Shown here: positions 23,400-35,352 of the stretch, piece by piece
How the letters are laid out: every line of letters begins with the position of its first letter
How positions within the stretch are numbered: the stretch's first letter is position 1
Assembly (NCBI GenBank): GCA_009760855.2
Contig: WPIO01000014.1
Span: 6,671,501 to 6,735,500, forward strand
Direction: 5' to 3'
Origin: Cristatella mucedo
Lineage: Eukaryota > Bryozoa > Phylactolaemata > Cristatellidae
DNA: 64,000 nt
Translations under genes and position numbers: made by a program
Notes under the pieces: model-generated
Databases searched by the model: none
Seen by the model: the letters and a program-made list of their open reading frames with translations, nothing else
Told to the model about the DNA's origin: nothing

Positions 23400-24560
23400 C
23401 TTCGATGGCTCAGGATTTACGTATGCGACCGCGCGCGCGCCAAGCGAAGCGCCTCGTGCGTCGGCTCTCAGCCGTCACGCTTTCGCGCGTCGGAGTGCAG
23501 TCGCGTCTGAGTCAGCTCGACCCGCATGGCGCGACCGTATAATCCTGTAGCTTCGGCTTCTCCGAGGCCCGTTCATGAAATGCAGTCCCTCGTCGCGCGT
23601 CATTGCTCGCATTCGCGCAGCTATTCTCGTCTTGCTTCGCGCGAGCCTCCCTTCCCGGGTCGGCTGCCGCGCTACAGCTGCGAGGACACGCTCGCTCGCG
23701 GGTGCGCTTCAGCCGTCCATGCGCGCCCCCGCCGGCTCGGCGCTTCGCGCTCTTCCGGCAGACTACGCACCGGGAAGTTTCGACTTGAGCTCCGCTTACT
23801 TGGACGCCGGACGCGGGAACGCGGAACATTTTCGCTGCGCCGCGTTTCGACTGAGTCCGTCGCCATGGGTCGAGTGCTGCTTCGGCACTCGAGTGGGTTA
23901 TCTGCGCTTTGCTGGCGTCGGACTCTTACTTGCTTTCGGCATCCCGGAAGGCCGGGTCTAATCGTTGCTCGCACGCGGCGAGACGTGCGCCATCTTTTGG
24001 CACGGCTATAAAGTGTGCGGGCGGCGGTGGTGGTGGGGGGGGGAGTCAGCAGCGCGGAGTACGCTCGCGCAGGTAGCGCAAGCCCGGCTCTCGGACTCCG
24101 CTCGGACCCCTTAATTATTCAGCGCCACTCGTCGCCCGCGCCAGTCGAGCGGTCACTTCTTGGCGCCCGGTTGCTATCGAAAAGGCGCGCGCTCGGGCCG
24201 AGCGCGCGCGAGCACCGTCGGGGCACGGCTCGAGCGCGCGGAAGCGAAAATACGACCGAGCCGCCGCCGCCGCCGCCGCGGCTCGGTCGAGTGCGCTAGG
24301 AACCGAAGCATCGACGAAGCGTCGCTGCCGCAGGCATCGCTTCCGGCAGCCGCCGCTGCACCGAGGCCGCCGCGAGCCAGCTCCTGGCGGCGCCTGTCCC
24401 TGCCAACTGGTGCGCCAACGCCGCTGAGCGAAGCTGGCCACTCGACGCGCGCGCAGCCGAGTGGCAGAGGCGGCCCTGACACGCCCAGACATGCCTGGAG
24501 ATGGCTAGAGCCCGGCAGCAAAGAAGGCCGAAAGCCGAAGGCCGAAAGCCGAAAGCCTAA
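23400..24560. promoter_or_regulatory. CpG-rich block (CpG-island-like)
   Basis: About 1.2 kb with very dense CG dinucleotides and both strands open in several frames, contrasting with the mixed-composition flanks. A TATAAA lies at 24007-24012 ahead of a G-run. It may be the promoter of a gene whose exons are outside what can be recognised here. The long frames are composition artefacts: one runs straight into a LINE-A tail. Confidence 0.4.
24253..24289. other. GC-rich hairpin with CCG-repeat loop
   Basis: CGACCGAGCCG (24253-24263) and CGGCTCGGTCG (24279-24289) pair perfectly over 11 bp. The loop is (CCG)n. Confidence 0.8.
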
Positions 24561-24562
24561 AT
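24518..24562 (+). repeat. GCCGAAA heptamer array
   Basis: GCCGAAAGCCGAAGGCCGAA and following copies of GCCGAAA/G. A similar short array lies near 4680-4697. Confidence 0.75.
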
Positions 24563-24679
24563 GCAACGTGTCTACGCGTCCATGGCGAAAGGCAGTCGTT
24601 ACGATGACTGCCGACGAGGGCTTCAGGCTTCGAGCGTTCGTGCTTCCTTTGCGGAAACCGTGCTTCCTTTGCAGCAAAG

Positions 24680-24805
24680 CTAAAGTGGATAGAAAGAGAT
24701 CGAGCTCTCTGAGTGCGCTATATAAAATGTATTAATGATGTATTAATAATAATAAATAACGATAATAATTATTATTATTATTAATAATAAAATACTAATA
24801 AATGA
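24680..24805 (+). mobile_element. LINE/SINE 3' stem-loop tail with AT-rich tract
   Basis: GATAGAAAGAGATCGAGCTC then TCTGAGTGCGCTATATAAAA and about 80 bp of (ATT)n-like sequence: a very short 5'-truncated 3' end. Confidence 0.65.
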
Positions 24806-26354
24806 ACAATGTATTAATTCAATGGTGAATCCTCGCAGAATAAGCTTTGTTGAAATTCAGATGCTCGGAAAGAGGAACTTCTCGGAGTAGACAAACACAC
24901 TGAAGAAGAGTCGTGGAAGCCTAGAATTTAACAAGATCCTCAAGCAGACATCTACGTCATCCTAAAGCGTTGGCGCCAGTTACATAGTCACATCAGCGCA
25001 TTTCATACGATCGCAAAGCACGCATCTTCTGAGGGCGCGTAAGGAGAACCGGCAACGGACGCGTTACCAAAGAGCTTGTCGTGTAGACACCGTCAATAGC
25101 CAGGTCGCAGATAAGCAAAGCGAGTTGACCAGGATAAGAGAAGCAGCCATTCGCAATAGCAGGTTTCGCACTAGCAGTCTCGAAGCGAGTTACAGCAGTC
25201 ACAAGCTCCACATCGGCAATGGCTGCGACAGCAAACGCAATTGCTTCCTTCATCACATCTTTAGTCAGCGCTTAGAGATCTATATACTATACGCAGAGGG
25301 ATTCGTGTTCTCTAAAAATCCAAAACTCCGGCATCTCTTGCCGTATATTGGGTTGCCTCGTTTGGCCAGACGGAACATCAACTATGGTCTCTGGCTGTGC
25401 AACTCTATCATTTTATTGCATTGATATCCTCTAGATTGGCCGTCGTATGTCGGTTCCTACTGCTGTCATTTGCCCACTTCCTGGTTGACAAACTGTAGTA
25501 GACCGCTAACTTCTGCTTCTTATTAATCTCAGTATCAGTCGTATCCGACTGTGTAAACTATCAGTAGATTCTTGCCATACACTGGCCATGGCTGTGTGTA
25601 CTATCTTCGAAGCTATCGGAGTTATGGACCTTCCCCAAATTCACTCACTTTCAGCCCAGCACTGATCTGCAATTAGCCTAAGTTTGTGCGAGCACTGCTC
25701 GGTTACTCATCAACATTTTGTAGCGAATCTTCATGAATGTCAGCTTTTGCAGAGAAAGCAGACGATTCAGCTCTTAGGCACTTAATTCCTCGAAAGGTGC
25801 ATGCACTGTAACCATCCAGATAGAAAGGCATGCTTCTGTGTTATGTCCACTAACATTGGCACAAGCAAGGCAGCTAGTGCAAGATGACTTTTGAGGGCCC
25901 TCAGCAATAGTTTTATATAATCGGACACCAAATACTACAACTGCGCCATAGCAGCTTCTGCACTAAAGTTCTTACCCACAATTATAGCTGCTCGTAATGG
26001 TGCTAGTCCTCGCCAAAGGGTGACAAAACACCAGTGAAGCTGGCAAGTTGAAGTGAAGCTAGCGAGTCTCAAAGGATGCCTCTATACAGTCATCTGTGCC
26101 GACGGTAGCTGAGCATGGCAGCGATAAAGACAGGTCATACCTTAGTATGACAAGTCCGTGTCCGTACCGTTGGACAGTGTATTCAATAGCCACAGAGGGC
26201 TACTGTTTTCCCGGACCTGTCGCAGTGCTCAACTCCCTCGACAGTCCAAAGCGGAACTGACTAATGAGATACCACATACGGTTCCTTTAGGCTGTAAAGT
26301 AAGAATCGCTAATAATCTCCTTGGCCGTCATTATGTGGCTGATGTAACATGCTA
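24806..26354. other. No recognisable gene
   Basis: Short frames only (for example 25125-25424) without motifs. Confidence 0.4.
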
Positions 26355-26490
26355 ACGTTTCAATTGATCAATCGGTAAAGAGTACTGGATCAGTAATCTA
26401 GAGGTTGGGGATCGTTCCCCGCAAGAGGTGCAACATCGTCCGAACTCGGTAGCACGGCGGCAGGCAGCCTTGGGTAATAAGTAAATAAAT
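26355..26490 (+). mobile_element. SINE-3, tRNA-like
   Basis: Resembles an entire tRNA from D-arm to T-arm: GGATCAGTAATCTAGAGGTT is like an anticodon arm, followed by GGGGATCGTTCCCC as T-arm/B-box. The body ends in a TAAATAAATAAATAA tail. The head differs from SINE-1 and SINE-2. Only copy seen. Confidence 0.55.
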
Positions 26491-26492
26491 AA

Positions 26493-26640
26493 ATAATTCA
26501 TTTGTATAGCACCCCAAGAGAACTTAATCTCTATTCAGGCGCTTCACATATGCCTCAGGGCTCGAGCCCAAGACCTCAGCCAGGCCTTGGTCGGGGCGAG
26601 CACCTTAACCACTGGACCAAACCAGCTCGGCGGGTCATTC
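26493..26640 (-). mobile_element. SINE-2 copy
   Basis: A well-kept minus-strand copy: head TGGTTTGGTCCAGTGGTTAA, CGACCAAGGCCTGGCTGAGG, B-box-like GGCTCGAGCCC, then GCGCCTGAATAGAGATTAAG and TTCTCTTGGGGTGCTATACA. It sits tail to tail with SINE-3. Confidence 0.85.
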
Positions 26641-28344
26641 TGTATTTTTCAAATGGCATCGTGATGGCAACATATCTAGGTGCGCCGTATCAAATACAAG
26701 TTAGCGAATTGCCACTAGGCCAACAGTCCACTCAGGAGCTATACTCACCCACCGAAGTTGCCTATCAAACTTACCAAGAAAGCAAGCGCCGAGATCGAAG
26801 GATCGACATGGAAAGATCTATCTAGCTAACTTGAAGTTAGCAGGAAACATAAGTTGTTCAATAGCTCTAAATCACGACCGATTGAGAAGTGCAACGGACT
26901 TGCTGCTCACATGATACGCTCTTCCGAAATCGTTCTGAAGGTGAATAATGCCAAGGAACCGGTGACGCTGAATCCGACTCGAGAGACAACTGCATCGCGC
27001 CAACGAGAGGCAGCGTTCGGTTCAGTTACCGTTTCTAAACTCAACATAAAGTAGACATACGATGCACATAGGGAAGCATCGAGATATCAGAGACAGTGTT
27101 TAATCTCTTTCCTGACTCTCATTTTGGAACAGGGCTAAGGAAAAATTTCGATAATCATCCCTATGCCAGATGTTGTTAAAATGCCCAAATTACACTTCCG
27201 CTATACCATTTTATCTTGGCAGAGCACTGTCTATCGATTGTAGCAAGTGTGCTTTAGCTGTCAAGTTGTTCTCAATAAGGACAGAATGAGTGACACTAAA
27301 CTCGCTATCGCATTTTGGTATGAGGCGACCCAATCTTTAACCTGTTCACGCGCTGAACACTGCCAACGCAGCAAAGCGCTCTCCTTGCATCGCTTGTAAT
27401 TAAGCGACTAGCTTCTTCCGGCCCATCCCATCCGGCTTTGGCTCCTAGGCATGAAAGTGGCTTGTGTCTTCAAGCCATCGAAGTCAGGTCGCACACTGCG
27501 GTATTGATCTCCAGACGGGGATTCTGTGGGTTTGGCTGCCAATGTGACCAATTGTGCGTTTCTTTCCCGCTCATTGACACGCGCTTTGCGATTCAATGAG
27601 GCTGCCGTATCGTTAACGTTAAAAGCGGCAGTGAGCTGAATCAGCCAGATTACGATTGATATTTCTTATTCGCGGTTCTTGGGTTGTATTGGCTTGGAAC
27701 CCGCAATGCGACAATTTATGGCCGAGGCCGCCAAAAATCGGTCACCGTGAGATAGCGCTTCAGATTTTGCCTAGGCATTTGGGCTGATTTGAGCGCTAGG
27801 GCACGGCGCCGTCGATTTACGTCACGGCCACACTTCAGAGGCCAGGAACCGTACGTTGCAGTCAAATAGACTTATCTACGCTACGGATACGGACACTTAC
27901 GTTAAAGTGCGGGCGGCATTCTCCGTCGCTGCGCTGCTCCACTACTGTCGGCCTGCATGCCTGCATGCATTGCAGTGCTTCGCGTGCCAGTCGCTGGCCG
28001 CCGTGACTCAAGGTTTAGGCGTCGCCAGTATTCGTCTCGCGTCGGCTGAGACTGAGGTACCGTCCGTTTCGTACTCTCTGCTTGCGGCCTAGTTCTGTCC
28101 GACTGGCGGAAGTCGCATACTACGTCTGTAGCAACATCCAGCTGTCGGTTCAGAAATTTAGACGAAGACAACTCTCGTGCATTTGTTTTCCACGTTGTGA
28201 GCATGTAAATGAATTCAGGCATTCCTGCAAAAGATGTGAAGTACTCAATGGGCAAACGATGCCATCGAAGTACCACTAATGCAACGGCAAGCAGCTGAAA
28301 CGAATTTCGTGTGATAGTGTAGTTTAAACAAGCAAAATGCCAGT
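26641..28344. other. No recognisable gene
   Basis: TTACGTCA (a CRE-like octamer) at about 27818-27825 lies in moderately CpG-rich DNA (27780-28090). No exon is identifiable. Confidence 0.35.
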
Positions 28345-28515
28345 TTAATGGGTCTTATTCCCGAAGTAGTTAGCTTGCACTTTACGACCCAGGTTGCGGG
28401 TTCGAGTCCGGGAGCTGGCAAACCTGTCTGGCCGATTGCAAGCTGGGTGATCGCCGTTAAGGCTCCCTTACCTCTAAATAGAATGAGGCTGTTTTATCAG
28501 CCAATCTTTAGTTTT
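28345..28515 (+). mobile_element. SINE-1 copy
   Basis: tRNA-like head with CGACCCAGGTTGCGGGTTCG and B-box GGTTCGAGTCC. The body is shortened, and the tail AATGAGGCTGTTTTATCAGC matches the family. Confidence 0.75.
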
Positions 28516-29876
28516 TTCAACTTCTTTGGGGCTGCCACGTCAGATGAGCTGCAAATGACGATCTGATTATACGCCGCACTCAATCGCACGTAAAACCTTC
28601 ATTCCCATTGACGGAAGCTGGGAGTCGCATTTTATTCGAGCGCACTCGCTCAACACGGGCAGTCTTTTTATAATGATGCCAACTCTTGGTATGGCTAAAG
28701 TGGGGCTCATAAGAAAATGCATCTTAATAAAGCTCGGGCGTTCGCAGATCGCCCTATTCTGGACAAACTTCTCATGAGCTCCAGCGATTCGATTGCCTGC
28801 TACCAAAGGAAAGGCCGATCCAATGATGCGGCGGAGCTCAGGACGAGGATGTTGAGGATGTTGATGTTGACGAATGATGGAGGCGGAGGAGGAGGGCGAA
28901 TTCCTGGAATGGCGGAGCTCAGGACGCCGCTCCGGAGTCACCTAACTCTAGAGGCCGAGGCTCATAGAACGAGCTTGCCAGTTGCAGTGACGAAATCCGG
29001 AAGTAATGGCGCTAAGATTCTGGCCAACGGGAGCGGATAAGAACCTGCAGGTTTGTTTACCTTTACATATCAGCTACCCTGAGTCTTTCCCCCTTTCCAG
29101 GAATAAGCATATTTATCTTATGAAACAAGGCGTCGGCAAGCAGTCTAAAGTGTCGTCCAGCTTCCGATGAAAGTCATGCAGGATTTTATTTGGAATCAAG
29201 ATATTTTTTTCACTCCATGTCAGCAGCCTGACAACAATAGGTCTAGCGATCAACTGCCTCGCAGCGAAACGCTCAACGATCCGCTCAATTAATTTCGAAA
29301 CGGAGAGCAGACGCTCTCCTGTGCGTCTGCTTCTCGCTATACCAAGTGCATGTCCCGAGAGCTGGATGAGTGGGTCGGCGCTGTTATGCATTTATTATGT
29401 TACACATACGCGCCATGCGTATGCATACGCATACGCTATGCATACGCATATGCATGAACGTTCCTTTTCAAAAGTCTTGCTCCGTTCCGTGCGGCGGTAT
29501 CCACCCGATACCAGCAGATTGCGTTTAGCAGGGGGCACAGAAAAAGTGATCGGCTATTTGAGCGAACTTTATACTCTTTTCATATTGAATGCCTTGCCTA
29601 AAAATAAATATCATAGATAGACCGAATAATAATTGAGAGGTTAGACGTTCGCTCTTTTCAATTCGCCCCTTTCTTATTGGCCCTTTGCATAGAGGCCGGC
29701 AACATCCTGCACGGCTGTTGCGAAACAAATCCTAGCAGAACTGCCGGGGTCGGATGAACAGCACCCTACAGAATCTCGCTTCTCGATGCCATCCCACGAG
29801 CCCTCTAGCGGAAAATTCTACGGCCAGCAGGATTGAACGTCTTCCCATTTGCTGACGCCAGTCGCTCGGCGGCCAT
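28516..29876. other. No recognisable gene
   Basis: Contains a palindrome-rich ATGCGTATGCATACGCAT stretch at about 29413-29452 (alternating purine-pyrimidine). Open frames have no motifs. Confidence 0.35.
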
Positions 29877-31032
29877 TAATAATAATAATAATAATGCACT
29901 TGATAAAGCGCCCTCAGAGAACTCAATCTCTTTCAAGGCGCTTTACATTTGCTGCAAATGGAAACGCGACTGAATGGTTAATTGATTATCATGCTTGATA
30001 AACAAAATGAATAACACGGTTAGGGGTGACATGCACAGGGTCAGCATGCAAATGTGGTTAGTGGCAGCATGCACAGTGTCAGCACGCATAAGCACATGAA
30101 GGACGAATCACATGCACTCACTAAATGCTGTCCTAAATAGGTGCGTTTTAAGTTCTTTTTAAATGTGGTCAAGTCAGGGGATGTTCTGACGCAAGTCGGG
30201 AGGGAGTTCCAGGCTTTGGGAGCATACGAACTAAATGCACGGTCTCCAAAGGATTTGAGGTTTGTACGAGGTATTGGTAAACTGTTGGATTCCAAAAAGC
30301 GGTTGGTACTATGCTTGACCTAGTGGGGGAGTAGATCTGAGAGATAGGCTGGAGTGGAAAAAGGAAGTGACCTAAAAGTGAGCGACAAAACCTTGAAGTC
30401 AATCCGTTGCTTGACTGGTAGCCAGTGTAGGTCGGCAAGCAGTGGTGTAATGTGGAAACTGCGACGCTCACGACAGACAAGCCTAGCTGCAAAGTTTTGC
30501 CCCAGTTATAATCGCCTGATTGCACATGGTGGTAGGCCAGCAAGCAGTGAGTTACAGAAGTCAAGACGGGATGTCACAAATGCATGGACCAACTTAGACG
30601 TGGTGTCCTTAACTAAACAAGCCCGAATTTTAGCAATGTTATGTAGCTGAAAGTAGGCAGACTTGATTGTGGAGCTGATGTGGTCGTCTAACGAAAGGTC
30701 ACTTTGGAACATGACACCTAGATTTCGAGCTGATTCAACGGGAGATATGCTGGCAGAGCCAATTTTGAGCGGCAGCCTTTCCAATTTCTGAATCAAAATG
30801 GGTTTGCCCACAACTAGTAAGTTAGTTTTATCGTCATTTAGTTTAAGAAAATTTTCTGCCATCCACGTGCTGATGTCATCAATACATGCAGCAAGTGAGT
30901 CGAGAGAATTCGAGGTGCTCGAAGGCTGTGAGGGATCAAAGCAAAGTTACAACTGAGTATAACATCCGCATAGAAGTGAAAGCCTAGAATGTGCTTGGCA
31001 ATCACATCAGAATTCGAGGTGCTCGAAAGCCA
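29877..31032 (-). mobile_element. LINE-A, 1.15-kb copy including motif C region
   Basis: The 3' (ATT)n tail is at 29877-29895, then the stem-loop, 3' UTR and ORF end. Upstream the minus strand reads [59 protein letters not shown] and, in another frame, ESNSLPIPRTNLKSFGDRAF. Motif C at 30961-30972 reads YADV after a 1-base shift, so the catalytic Asp pair is broken. At the 5' end an 18-bp piece of its own sequence is repeated (31010-31027). Confidence 0.9.
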
Positions 31033-31049
31033 TTCGGCTAAACACGAAT

Positions 31050-31232
31050 AAATAAATAAACAAATACCAGCTGATTAAACAGCCTCTTCTTGTAGAGAGA
31101 CAGAAGAGCCTTTACGGCCATCACCACCGCTTGCAGTGGCGATAAAAGATCGCCCACCGCAGGAATCGAACCCACGACCTCGCGGCCGAGGTCGCGAATA
31201 GCAACCGCCTTACCTGGTGCGCCGCGAATGAG
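31050..31232 (-). mobile_element. SINE-1 copy
   Basis: Near-complete minus-strand copy: head CCAGGTAAGGCGGTTGCTAT, palindrome GACCTCGGCCGCGAGGTCGT, B-box GGTTCGATTCC, hairpin CCACTGCAAGCGGTGG, tail GTTTAATCAGCTGGTATTTG. Confidence 0.9.
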
Positions 31233-31639
31233 GAGCGACGAAGGTCGAGTCACAGCAATAGTCCAACCGACTGATTCAGATACTGGGCAGATAGCGCGTG
31301 GAATGCTCAGATCAGTTAATCTTTCAAGTCTCAACGAAAGACGCATCTGCTCCGCCAGCTTTCGCCGAGCACCAGCGAACAGTTCTTTTTCAGTTCCGGT
31401 GTGCATCGCGTTTGAGCCGGTGCCTGATTCACTGCCTTTTAACTAGCCAGACGTCCCTCTAACCGACCGCTATGAGTACCTTCACGTTTTTTTGGCTTAC
31501 TGGGCCTAAGAATGATACTTGCTTACTTTTTCATGCTTGATACCACGCGTGTCATTCACCATTGGACATTGACCTTCTCGAAGCAAGTTGCAAAGCACTC
31601 TATTACAGATTAACCTCTCCGTGAACGATATAAAAATGA
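31233..31639. other. No recognisable gene
   Basis: Nothing supported. Confidence 0.4.
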
Positions 31640-31722
31640 ATCGTTGTTATTAGTAATAATTATAATTTTATAATTATAATTATAAGTATTATGGTTGTTA
31701 TTATTATTATTATCATCATCCT
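31640..31722. repeat. AT-rich low-complexity tract
   Basis: TAATTATAATT-type repeats grading into (ATT)n. Confidence 0.8.
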
Positions 31723-31769
31723 GCTGCCGTTTTTGCGTGGTGCCATCGAGAGTGTACTGTAGTAGTGTT

Positions 31770-32398
31770 GAGTGAGCGAAATTTGCAAGTGAACACACTT
31801 TGCGGGCACCGCAATTGCCACCTCTCGCCCAGCTGCGCCGACTCCCAGCCAAGCAACGCATCGACTTCAAGGCTTTTTCACTTACTTTTAGGACCCTACA
31901 TTCCTTGGCTCCAACCTAATTATCAAATCTACTCCCACATCAGGCTAAGCATCGTACCACTCGCTTGTCGGAATCTAACTGTTTTCCCATACCTCGTACA
32001 AATCTCAAATCCTTTGGAGATCATGCCTTTAGTTCGTATGTTTGTATGTTCATATGTATGCCAAAGCCTGGAACTCACTCCCGACCTGCGTCACGGCATC
32101 TTCTGACTTGTCCACATTAAAAAAAATTCTCAGCGCATCTATTAATCACAGCGTTTAGTGGGTCCCTGTGATTTGTCCTGTACGTGCTTATGCGTGCTGA
32201 CACTGTTGCATGCTGCCACTAACCATACTTGCATGCTGACCCTGTGAAAGTCACCCCTAACCATGTTATTCCTGTTGCTCATGCAGCATGCCACCACTAA
32301 CCATTCAACCATGCCTGCTTTGCAGCAGATGCGACGTGCCTAAAAAGCGATCGAGTTATCTGCGGGCGCTACAGTAAGTGGATTAGTATTATTATTAC
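31770..32398 (+). mobile_element. LINE-A fragment with 3' end
   Basis: Encodes the ORF2 C terminus in broken frames (CHLSPSCADSQPSNASTSRL corresponds to the RIDFK block), then the 3' UTR GCATGCTGCCACTAACC, the stem-loop AAAAAGCGATCGAGTTATCT with GGGCGCTACAG, and an (ATT)n tail. A small tandem duplication (GTATGTTTGTATG) lies near 32036. Confidence 0.8.
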
Positions 32399-33489
32399 CT
32401 CGTACGTTCACCCTGGGATTATTGTTATTTTTTCCTCGAGGATTATTATTAGCAGTAGTAGTATTACTATTATTATTATCTCGTACGTTCGCTCCGGCCG
32501 CTCCCGCTTACGGTCAATTGAGTTGCATTTCCGCTGCAGCGCTCTCGCTCACGCTGAAGGCAGTTGAAAGGCTGCGAGACGCCAACTGCGCCAAGCTAGC
32601 AGTTTTGTTCCACTGAGCGAGCCCCAGTCCGATCACTCGGCCGACGTTTGCTCTTGCCGCTTGCCTGGTCTCTAGGTCAAGACTTTGGTGCCAGAACGGC
32701 CGAATCTGCGTCGCCAAACCTGTATAGAGCCGAATTAGATAGTCGGATCGCTAAAAACAGCGTGGCGCTCCGGAAAAGCCATCTGGCTTTCGTTAGGACA
32801 GCGCCAGCCCAAGAGGCTCTGTTCAATTTAAACGAAAACCGAAGAACATGACGGTGCTCTGGGAAATCGTTGAGATCCACCCTTTCATTTCCCGGGGGAG
32901 CGGCTTTTGGTAGGCTTTCGAAACGGATCCCTTGCCGGTCGCCGGTCGCCGGTCGCCTTCATTGCTTTAATAACAAATTGTTTAATTACAATTTATTTAC
33001 TCCTTTAATTCCTTAATAAGAGCAGTTTTGGAATTGAAAGTGCAAGTATATTCAGGCACTTGATACTCGCTTATCTTGCCGTGTCACATCTGCCTACCTA
33101 ACGGAAATTTCACGCTCCGGTCCCCTTTGAATGAAACTTCAATTATTATTATTATTATTTTATTATTATTTTATTATATATTATACATATTATATATATT
33201 TTATTATATATTATATATATTTTTATTATATATTTTATTATTAATAATAATTATTATTATTATTTCAATTATTCAATTATTCAAATTTCAAGCGTCTATG
33301 CCGCCTTCGGACCGAGCGATGCAAACCTTCTTTCACAGTTGCACACCTACTCCAAGCGAGCTCTTGTGCGCTGAAAATCCACGACTTAGCGAACCTGCTT
33401 GCTCGGCCACTTCTGGGGAGGGCCGCCAAGCTTTAAAAGCGGCTGCACGGGGGAGGTGTGTCTGTCAAGAAGCACCTGGATCCTCCACG
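32399..33489. other. No recognisable gene
   Basis: GC-rich at 32480-32960 with a triple GGTCGCC at about 32937-32957. A 170-bp (ATT)n/(TATA) AT-rich tract at about 33138-33290. No exon recognised. Confidence 0.35.
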
Positions 33490-33815
33490 GAGGATATCTC
33501 TTTTGTAGGCCACCACTTTCATTACACACGCGTGTAGCTAGCTAAAGAGCACGTGCAGGGTTGGTAAGCAGAAGTCACTGCAGTCGTTTTATAAAGGGTA
33601 AGGAGCGCCAAAGAGGTGGGCGATTATTAAGAAACACCGCGTATCCGCGGTAATTCTTTTGTGGGGTACTACTTTATTTTACTGTAGATGTAGCAAGCTG
33701 ACGAGGCGTCCGGAGAAGCCTGACTTGAGCGACCACGTTAAGGGTTGCTATGCGGAAGTCACTGCAGCTATTTCGTAAGGGAGGAGCGCCAAAGAGCTCG
33801 ATGATTTTAGTCGCG
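33490..33815 (+). repeat. Diverged tandem duplication, unit about 165-185 bp
   Basis: Two copies in direct orientation share, in order, CTTTTGTAGG/CTTTTGTGGGG, TTTATTTTAC-like DNA, GAAGTCACTGCAG and GGAGCGCCAAAGAG. The spacing is about 185 bp between matching blocks (33567 and 33751 for GAAGTCACTGCAG). Confidence 0.7.
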
Positions 33816-34960
33816 TCTAAACGGCCGAGCCCCCCCCCCACCCACCCCCGTGCTGAGTCCCTAATGCGAAGCACCGCTTGAATGCGAGGTCAAACGATGC
33901 TGCCGCCCATCGAAGGCGCCATCCTTCGAGGTCACGGAAAATGGCGGCGGGCGTGATGAAAATTCCCTTTAGATGATATTAAGAACCTTTCGAAGCGGCG
34001 CGCCTCTGGAGCGTAGCGTCGAGATGCACGCCCACGGTGTTGGGAGTGCACGGCACCCTCCCCTCCCTTCCCCCCCCCGGCGATTAAGATCTCAACGCGC
34101 CGTCGGCGACTTCGAACGGAAGACCGCTCATTTGTAATTAGTCCACGATAGGCAGGCTTGTACGAAGCACGATATTTATCGCGCGAACAGATTTGTTCGG
34201 CTTCCGATCTTGCCTCACCCGTATATAATGGAGAATAACCGGATGCGAGCAGGCACTCTTGAGACGACGGTCTGCCGGTCGGTGAGTCATTGCGCTGAGC
34301 GTTTGTTCTATGAGCTCGCTGCGAGTCGCGGCAGAGTGACCCGCCAACTAATATCTCGCCTATTGTCAGCGGTCGAGCTAGTGCGGTTTTGTCGAAAGTC
34401 ACGCTTGCGGCATTGTGGCACTCAGTACTTACCGTTCGCAACGTTACGGCCGGCAGAGTGGCTAGCAACGCGCGCGGCGTTCCGCCACCGTAGCTAGTTA
34501 GGGTTACGCCAGAGGTCGGCAAACTCGGACCTTTAGGTCAGATATGGCCAGGCTAGTACTCGAGTCCGGCCTAGCGCCCCCTCGTTATTTATCGTTGGAG
34601 CCGGCCTAACCGCGTTGTCGCCGTTTCGCTCCCGCCATTATTGCCGGTTGCCGCTCAAGCTGCGGCCCGCGTTTATTTATAGAACTGGTGCCACGCGCTC
34701 GTACGAAGCCGGAGCACCTGACCGCGGAGCGATTATACATGTCTACCCCTATATTTGCCGTGCGCGTCTGTGCCTCTTTTGACAGTCCGCTCGCTCGCTC
34801 ATTCGTTCGTTCGTCTGACCGCGCCCAATCCGTCGACCCGCCGGTGTGGGTGCGGTTTCTTCAGGCCTAGTACGCCTTCTTGACCTCTTGAAATAACCTC
34901 CACAGAGTTTGCCGAACCCTGGGTTACGCAGGCGTAGCTATGCCAAAAGAGACTCCTCAC

Positions 34961-34986
34961 GGGGGGGGGGGCGCTCCCCCCCCCCC
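34961..34986. other. Perfect G11-CGCT-C11 foldback
   Basis: Eleven G, a four-base loop CGCT and eleven C: an 11-bp all-GC hairpin. Sequencing or assembly artefact is possible in such runs. Confidence 0.8.
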
Positions 34987-35184
34987 GTCAGTCAGCTTCT
35001 CTTCGCGATAGCATTACAAAGAGGTCGCCGCTCCTTCGCTGAGACGCGCCACTCTCTCTCTCTCTTCTCTCTCTTCTCTCTCTTGCGGAAGTGGCAGCAG
35101 AATCGCACATCGCCGGGCGGCGCATCTTCGGCGCGGGCGGCGTAGCTTCTGGCTCTGCCTGTCTCCTCGTGGAGGGGCCACCAG

Positions 35185-35352
35185 CGCGATGGGAGCTTAA
35201 GGCGGTTGCTTTTCGCGACCTCGGTCCCGAGGTCGTGGGTTCGAATCCTGTGGTGGGCGATCCTTTATCGCCACTGCAAGCGGTGGTGATAGCCGTAAAG
35301 GCTCTTCTGTCGCTATACAAAAAGAGGCTGTTGAATCAGCTAGTATTTTTGT
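35185..35352 (+). mobile_element. SINE-1, best-preserved copy
   Basis: Order: head CTTAAGGCGGTTGCTTTTCG, palindrome GACCTCGGTCCCGAGGTCGT, canonical B-box GGTTCGAATCC (35238-35248), hairpin CCACTGCAAGCGGTGG, GGCTCTTCTGTCGCTATAC, then AAAAAGAGGCTGTTGAATCA and a T-run. It serves as reference for the family: a tRNA-derived, pol III-transcribed, non-coding retroelement mobilised in trans by a LINE. Confidence 0.92.

Noticed and set aside
23526-24735. Overlapping frames of 100-191 codons in the CpG-rich block
   Set aside because: Arg/Ala-rich on both strands, no motifs, and the longest runs into a LINE-A tail.
26502-26825. 107-codon + frame
   Set aside because: Begins inside an antisense SINE-2 tail; its first third is SINE sequence.
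35187-35260. A functional tRNA gene at the GGTTCGAATCC site
   Set aside because: The anticodon arm and acceptor stem do not form, and the segment continues into a dispersed SINE-1 body.
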